Assembly: GCA_016935775.1 (NCBI GenBank)
Contig: JAFGQF010000121.1
Location: 1-27,697 of the forward strand
DNA length: 27,697 nucleotides
Source: Caldifarciminota bacterium
GTDB taxonomy: Bacteria; Hydrothermota; Tepidihabitantia; Tepidihabitantales; Tepidihabitantaceae
Direction of reading: 5' to 3'
Below, piece after piece: positions 23,284 through 27,697 of this stretch; position 1 is the stretch's first letter, and every line of letters starts with the position of its first letter. The notes beneath the pieces are model-generated. The model had not been told where the DNA came from, searched no databases, and was given only the letters and a program-made list of their open reading frames with translations. The translations under genes and the position numbers were made by a program.

Positions 23284-24048
23284 TCAGTAACACCTCCTTT
23301 CCATTGGCTTGTCTGCGGTCCTCTGTCCCTGCATCTCGCTCATCAACTGCATCACGCCGGCAACGGCGGCCACTGCCGCGACCTCGGACCTCAGTCGGCG
23401 CGGCCCCATCGAGAAACTCCTCGCCCCGGCAGCCCGCAGTCGTTCGACCTCGCCGAACTCAAACCCGCCCTCGGGTCCTACAATGACCAGGACGGAACCC
23501 GCGCCCGGTTCGACTATGTCGGCCATCCCCGGGCCACTCTCGCCCTCGTAGGCGACGAGCGCCTGCTCGTGCCGGCCGACCATGCCGAGCAACTCATCAA
23601 AGCCCGCCGGGGCGGTGACATCCGGTACCACCGTACGCGTCGAGCTCTTCATCGCCTCGACCGCCACCCGGCGCATCCGCTCCAGCCGCTCGGGACGCAG
23701 CCGGGCCACGACCCGCGCGGTGAGCACCGGCACGACCGAACTCGCGCCCAGTTGCGTTGCCGCCTCGACCACGCCCGAGAAACGGTCCGGCTTGATGACC
23801 CCGAGCGCCAGTGTCAGCAGCACCCGCGGCTCGCGCGGCCGCACCCGCCGTCCCAGCACCCGGGCACGGACCGCTTGCGGGTTGGCATCCGCCAGTTCGA
23901 GTTCAAGCTCGCAGCCGGCGCCATCGGTGGCGAACAACCGATCCCCGGACCGGTGACGACAGGCCCGGACAATGTGCCGGGACTCATGGGCCGGAAACCG
24001 GACCTCCTCACCGCAGTCCGCTGCCGCGGCCAGGAAAAACATCTCCAT
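23284..24048 (-). CDS. rsmE: RsmE, 16S rRNA U1498 N3-methyltransferase
   Basis: RsmE methylates U1498 of 16S rRNA near the mRNA channel. The 254-aa protein has an N-terminal PUA-like domain (to about 75, with ESRHIVRACRHRSGD) and a SPOUT knot domain. Its marker sequences are VEAATQLGASSVVPV, IVGPEGGFEFGEVERL and MGPRRLRSEVAAVAAVA. The last matches the usual LGxRILRxETA less closely than most, with S-E-V in place of T-E-T. The ATG shares one base with the dnaJ stop (TGATG). A second ATG two codons later is also possible. dnaJ followed by rsmE is common in other bacteria. Confidence 0.93.
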   Translation of the reverse strand: MEMFFLAAAADCGEEVRFPAHESRHIVRACRHRSGDRLFATDGAGCELELELADANPQAVRARVLGRRVRPREPRVLLTLALGVIKPDRFSGVVEAATQLGASSVVPVLTARVVARLRPERLERMRRVAVEAMKSSTRTVVPDVTAPAGFDELLGMVGRHEQALVAYEGESGPGMADIVEPGAGSVLVIVGPEGGFEFGEVERLRAAGARSFSMGPRRLRSEVAAVAAVAGVMQLMSEMQGQRTADKPMERRCY

Positions 24049-25184
24049 CAGGCCGGCCGCCTCGGCGACGGCACCGGTTCGGTCGCCGCCGTCTCGAGCT
24101 GCTTCAGCAGTTCGATCTCTTCCTTGCCGACCTTGGACGGGACGTGAATCATCACCCGCACGAGTTCATCACCCTTGCCGCCATCGAGATGGCGAATGCC
24201 CGCGCCCTTCACGCGGATGACCTTGCCCGACTGGATTCCGGCCGGAAGGGCTATGCGCTTGCTGCCGTTCAAGGTCGGTACTTCGATCTTGCCGCCGAGC
24301 GCGGCCTGCGCGTAGGAGACCGGTACTTCGACGACAAGGTCATCGCCGTGCCGAACGAAAAGCGGGTGCTCCTTTTCCTCGATCTCGATCATGACGTCGC
24401 CGCGGCCGCCCGGACCGTAGTGACCCTCATCGTGCAGCGGAATGAAGTTTCCCGAAGCGACCCCGGCCGGGATCCGAACCTTGAGCGTCCGCTGCTGCCG
24501 CAACCGGCCGTCACCCCGGCACTTGTCGCAGGGCTCTTTGACCTTGCTGCCCTCGCCCCCGCAATCCGGGCACGGTGCCACCTGGACGAACTGGCCGAAA
24601 AATGAACTCGACTGCCGCCGCACCTGCCCCGAGCCTCCGCAGGTCGGACAGGCCATTGTCCCTTTGCCGCCCCGACCCTGGCACTCGGCGCAGACCTCGA
24701 ACCGGGAAAAAGTCACTTCCCTGGTGACGCCTGAGGCAATCTCCTCGAGCGTCAGCCGCATCCGGATACGGATATCGCCCCCCCGGGCTGCGCGCCGCCG
24801 CTGCCCGCCGCCGCTGAACAGCAGGTCAAAGAGCCCGCCGGCGCCGGAGCGTCCGGCCCGGCCGCCGAAAAGGTCGCCGAACAGGTCGGTGAGGTCGTCG
24901 ACGTGGGTGAAGTCGCGCCGGAAGTCGAAACCGCCCGGCCCGAACTGCTGCGACACGCCCTCGTGCCCGCGCAGGTCGTAGAGCCGGCGCTTTTCGGCGT
25001 TGGCAAGCACCTCGTAGGCCTCGGACAGTTCCTTGAATCGCTCCTCGGCCTCGGCCCGGTTGTCCGGGTTTCTGTCCGGGTGGTACTCCTTGGCCAGACG
25101 GCGATAGGCCTGCTTGATTTCGTCAAGCGAGGCCTGTCGGCCGACTCCCAGGACTTCGTAGTAGTCCCGCTTGGTTTTCGGCAT
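24048..25184 (-). CDS. dnaJ: DnaJ, Hsp40 co-chaperone
   Basis: DnaJ delivers unfolded proteins to DnaK and stimulates its ATPase. The 378-aa protein has all domains of a type I Hsp40. They are a J domain (1-70) with HPD at 35-37, a Gly/Phe-rich linker (about 75-127), four CxxCxGxG-type repeats, and two C-terminal substrate-binding domains. The cysteines are C165/C168, C179/C182, C205/C208 and C219/C222; the outer and inner pairs each hold a zinc. A TAG two codons upstream in the same frame fixes the ATG at 25184 (or a CTG just before). The ribosome site is weak. dnaK lies 79 bases upstream. Confidence 0.97.
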   Translation of the reverse strand: MPKTKRDYYEVLGVGRQASLDEIKQAYRRLAKEYHPDRNPDNRAEAEERFKELSEAYEVLANAEKRRLYDLRGHEGVSQQFGPGGFDFRRDFTHVDDLTDLFGDLFGGRAGRSGAGGLFDLLFSGGGQRRRAARGGDIRIRMRLTLEEIASGVTREVTFSRFEVCAECQGRGGKGTMACPTCGGSGQVRRQSSSFFGQFVQVAPCPDCGGEGSKVKEPCDKCRGDGRLRQQRTLKVRIPAGVASGNFIPLHDEGHYGPGGRGDVMIEIEEKEHPLFVRHGDDLVVEVPVSYAQAALGGKIEVPTLNGSKRIALPAGIQSGKVIRVKGAGIRHLDGGKGDELVRVMIHVPSKVGKEEIELLKQLETAATEPVPSPRRPA

Positions 25185-25263
25185 CAGCTAGGCGCAGGAA
25201 CTTCTTCCCGCCGGGCTATCCACCTCCTCTGTGGCGCGCTGTAGTCGCTGCAGGTCAATCCGG

Positions 25264-27168
25264 CTACTTCTTCTCGTCCTCGTCGATCACCGTGTAGTCC
25301 GCGTCAACGCTCTTGCCGTTATCGTCCGGCTTGGGCTCTTCCGGCTGCGACGGGCCTGCGGTAGCGCCCGGCTCAGGCTTCTGGCGGTACATCTCCTCGG
25401 CCAGCTTGTAGCTGACCTTCTGGAGTTGCTCGATGGCGGCGTCGATGGCGGCCTTGTCGTCGGCCTTCATCTTCGCCCGCAGGTCGGTCACCGTTTCTTC
25501 GATCTTCCTGCGCTCGTCGGCCGCCACCTTGTCACCGAAGTCGCGGAGCGTCTTCTCGGTCTGGTAGATAAGCGTATCCGCGCGGTTACGGCTGTCAACG
25601 AGCTCTCGATGCTTGCGGTCCTCGGCGGCGTGGTCCTGGGCCTCGCCCACCATCCGGTCGATTTCGTCCTTGGACAGACCGGACGACGCCGTGATCCTGA
25701 TGCTCTGCTCCTTGCCGGTCGCCTTGTCCTGGGCCTTGACGTGGAGAATCCCGTCGGCGTCGATGTCGAAGGTAACCTCGACCTGGGGAATGCCGCGCGG
25801 CGCCGGCGGGATGCCGGACAACTCGAACCGACCCAGCGTCCGGTTGTCGGCCGCCAGTTCGCGCTCGCCCTGGAGCACGTGGACCGTCACCGCCGGCTGG
25901 TTGTCCTCGGCGGTAGTGAATGTCTGGCTCTTGCGGGTCGGGATGGTGGTGTTGCGCTCGATCAACTTCGTCATCACGCCGCCCAGCGTTTCGATGCCCA
26001 GCGACAGCGGGGTCACGTCCAGCAGCACCACGTCCTTGACTTCGCCGGCCAGCACCGCGCCCTGGATTGCGGCGCCGATTGCAACCACTTCGTCGGGATT
26101 GATCCCCTTGTGCGGCTCCTTGCCGAAGAACCCCCGCACGGTCTCGGCGACCTTCGGCATCCGGGTCTGGCCGCCGACCAGGATAACCTCGTCGATGTCA
26201 CCCGGCGCGAGCTTCGCGTCGGTGAGCGCCTGCTTCACCGGCTCGAGCGTCCGCCTGACAAGGCCGTCGACCAGTTGCTCAAGCCTGGTCCGGGTGAGCT
26301 TCAGGTCAAGGTGCTTCGGGCCGCTGGCGTCGGCGGTGATGAAGGGCAAGTTGATGCTCGTCTCCATCGAGGAGGACAGCTCGCACTTGGCCTTCTCGGC
26401 CGCCTCCTTGACGCGCTGGAGCGCGGTCTTGTCCTGCGCGAGGTCGACACCGCTCTCGCGCCTGAACTCCTCGATCACCCAATCCATCACCGCCTGGTCG
26501 AAGTCGTCCCCGCCGAGGTGGGTGTCGCCGTTGGTGGACTTCACCTCGAAAACGCCCTCGCCGATCTCCAGGATCGAGATGTCGAAAGTGCCGCCCCCGA
26601 GGTCGTAGATGGCGATCTTCTCGGACTTCTTCCTGTCCAACCCGTAGGCGAGCGACGCGGCGGTCGGCTCGTTGATGATCCGGAGCACGTCCAGCCCGGC
26701 TATCTTGCCGGCGTCCTTGGTCGCCTGGCGCTGGGAGTCGTTGAAGTACGCCGGCACGGTGATAACCGCCTTGGTCACCGCCTCGCCGAGGTAGGCCTCG
26801 GCCGCCTTCTTCAGGTGCTGGAGGATCATCGCCGACACTTCAGGCGGCGAGTACTTCTTGTCGCCGACCTGCACCCAGGCGTCGCCGCCGTCCGACTCGA
26901 CGACCCGGAAGGGGACCTTCTTGATTTCGTCGCCGACCTCGGCGAAACGGCGGCCCATGAACCGCTTGATCGAGTAGACGGTGGTCTCCGGGTTGATCAC
27001 CGCCTGGCGCCGGGCCAACGTGCCCACCAGCCGTTCCTTGCCCAGCGCGACGACCGACGGAGTGGTCCGGCCGCCCTCGGGATTGGGAATGACGACCGGT
27101 TGTCCCCGCTCCATCACCGCCACGCACGAGAACGTCGTGCCCAGGTCGATACCGATTACCTTCGCCAT
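25264..27168 (-). CDS. dnaK: DnaK, Hsp70 chaperone
   Basis: The central ATP-driven chaperone. It is 634 aa and full length. The N-terminal ATPase domain (about 1-380) has GIDLGTTFSCVAV, DLGGGTFDISIL and the VGGQTRMP loop. The linker is DVVLLDVTPLSLGIETLGG (about 385-403). A beta-sandwich peptide-binding domain and a helical lid follow. The tail is acidic (VDADYTVIDEDEKK), similar in kind to the ends of other bacterial DnaK. GAGGAGG lies 5 bases before the ATG. grpE lies upstream. I found no CIRCE element in the 58-base grpE-dnaK gap, so heat control, if by HrcA, would act further upstream. Confidence 0.98.
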   Translation of the reverse strand: MAKVIGIDLGTTFSCVAVMERGQPVVIPNPEGGRTTPSVVALGKERLVGTLARRQAVINPETTVYSIKRFMGRRFAEVGDEIKKVPFRVVESDGGDAWVQVGDKKYSPPEVSAMILQHLKKAAEAYLGEAVTKAVITVPAYFNDSQRQATKDAGKIAGLDVLRIINEPTAASLAYGLDRKKSEKIAIYDLGGGTFDISILEIGEGVFEVKSTNGDTHLGGDDFDQAVMDWVIEEFRRESGVDLAQDKTALQRVKEAAEKAKCELSSSMETSINLPFITADASGPKHLDLKLTRTRLEQLVDGLVRRTLEPVKQALTDAKLAPGDIDEVILVGGQTRMPKVAETVRGFFGKEPHKGINPDEVVAIGAAIQGAVLAGEVKDVVLLDVTPLSLGIETLGGVMTKLIERNTTIPTRKSQTFTTAEDNQPAVTVHVLQGERELAADNRTLGRFELSGIPPAPRGIPQVEVTFDIDADGILHVKAQDKATGKEQSIRITASSGLSKDEIDRMVGEAQDHAAEDRKHRELVDSRNRADTLIYQTEKTLRDFGDKVAADERRKIEETVTDLRAKMKADDKAAIDAAIEQLQKVSYKLAEEMYRQKPEPGATAGPSQPEEPKPDDNGKSVDADYTVIDEDEKK

Positions 27169-27190
27169 TCAAACCTCCTCTTGAAGTCAA

Positions 27191-27209
27191 CGCGGTCCCC
27201 GGGACCGCG
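27191..27209 (-). other. Stem-loop between grpE and dnaK
   Basis: CGCGGTCC (27191-27198) and GGACCGCG (27202-27209) form a perfect 8-bp stem with a 3-base loop, 22 bases before the dnaK start. No U-tract follows. It may be an mRNA processing or stability element that raises dnaK output over grpE; that role is inferred. Confidence 0.5.
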
Positions 27210-27226
27210 GTATTTCCCGGTCATCG

Positions 27227-27697
27227 CTATTCTGCCGCCTCTTCATCTTTGGCCGGCGCACCGCCGGGCAAGCCCGGCGCGCGGGCCACGACGACCCGCG
27301 AGGGCCGCAACACCCGCTCGGCACAGCGGTAACCACGGCAAAGCTCCTCGACCACCGTGTCCGGCGGATGCCCGTCCGACTCCACGAAACTCACCGCCTC
27401 GGCCCGGCGCGGGTCGAACGGCTCGCCAACGCAGGAAAAGGACTCCAGCCCGTGACGGCCCAGCGCTTCGGTCAACTGCCGGTGTATCAGCTCGACTCCC
27501 TTGCGGACCGGCTCGCTGCCCGATTCGGGTCCGCTGGCCGCCAGTGCGCGCTCGAGATTGTCGAGCACCGGCAGCAGGTCGAGCATCAACGACTCGGCGC
27601 CCGACCGCCGGGCACAGCCGATGTCCTGCTGGACCCGGCGCCGGTAGTTCTCGAAGTCGGCCAGGGCACGCAGGTAGTTGTCGCGATTCGCGGCGCA
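27227..27697 (-). CDS. grpE: GrpE nucleotide exchange factor, C-terminal 156 residues
   Basis: The gene enters from the right edge, so its start is missing. The open frame is uninterrupted from the edge and reads NRDNYLRALADFENYRRR, the typical end of the GrpE long coiled coil. MLDLLPVLDNLERAL, the four-helix region, and the beta domain ending RVLRPSRVVVARAPG follow. GrpE releases ADP from DnaK and acts as a thermosensor. A TTG at 27589 would give only the C-terminal 120 residues and is not the real start. It is followed by dnaK after 58 bases, the normal order. Confidence 0.93.
   Translation of the reverse strand, partial: CAANRDNYLRALADFENYRRRVQQDIGCARRSGAESLMLDLLPVLDNLERALAASGPESGSEPVRKGVELIHRQLTEALGRHGLESFSCVGEPFDPRRAEAVSFVESDGHPPDTVVEELCRGYRCAERVLRPSRVVVARAPGLPGGAPAKDEEAAE

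Noticed and set aside
27169..27226. CIRCE operator (TTAGCACTC inverted repeat) for HrcA
   Set aside because: The grpE-dnaK gap has a different inverted repeat (CGCGGTCC/GGACCGCG); no CIRCE is visible in the window.
1..27697. CRISPR arrays, insertion sequences, phage or toxin-antitoxin genes
   Set aside because: No spaced direct repeats, transposase, integrase or small toxin-like pairs seen; all real genes belong to core functions.

Overview
The window is about 27.7 kb of GC-rich bacterial chromosome packed with housekeeping genes. I see no mobile element, CRISPR array, tRNA or rRNA. The gene set points to a bacterium with a cell wall of the meso-diaminopimelate type (MurE carries DNPRSE) and a classical RpoD. 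It also has a Thermotoga-type single-cluster ferredoxin next to a two-domain protein disulfide oxidoreductase, a pairing more usual in anaerobes and thermophiles than in proteobacteria. I cannot name the phylum from sequence alone. An uncultivated, deep-branching, high-GC lineage is plausible but is only an inference.

Region 1 (1-9771, minus strand) is a dcw (division and cell wall) cluster. In transcription order it runs mraZ, rsmH, a putative ftsL, ftsI, murE, mraY, murD, ftsW, murG, and the first 35 bases of murC. Nearly every junction overlaps or abuts, so it should be one transcript. murF is missing from its usual place between murE and mraY.

Region 2 (9772-10565) is the only long gap. 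It is a divergent control region. A strong sigma70-type promoter fires left into mraZ and another fires right into rho. An AT-rich segment holds three phased repeats that read as DnaA boxes on one strand and as MraZ-type operators on the other.

Region 3 (10566-14304, plus strand) has rho, rpmE, prfB with a complete programmed +1 frameshift signal, a ferredoxin, and a protein disulfide oxidoreductase. A 16-bp hairpin separates the last two genes.

Region 4 (14301-27697, minus strand) fuses the heat-shock operon to the macromolecular-synthesis operon. Its order is grpE (cut by the window edge), dnaK, dnaJ, rsmE, rpsU, mutS2, dnaG, rpoD, a metallophosphoesterase, rsmI, a CDP-alcohol phosphatidyltransferase, and hflX. 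Most junctions from dnaJ onward overlap by 1-17 bases, so chaperones, ribosome modification, primase and the main sigma factor may be co-transcribed. hflX and the disulfide oxidoreductase gene converge and share a CTAG at their stops, leaving no room for an intrinsic terminator.

The two halves of the window meet functionally at the ribosome. RsmH (dcw) and RsmI (heat-shock/MMS operon) modify the same 16S nucleotide, C1402, and RsmE modifies U1498. I found no convincing new multi-gene system. The best leads are the divergent control region, the missing murF, the altered MurD motif, and the ferredoxin-oxidoreductase pair.
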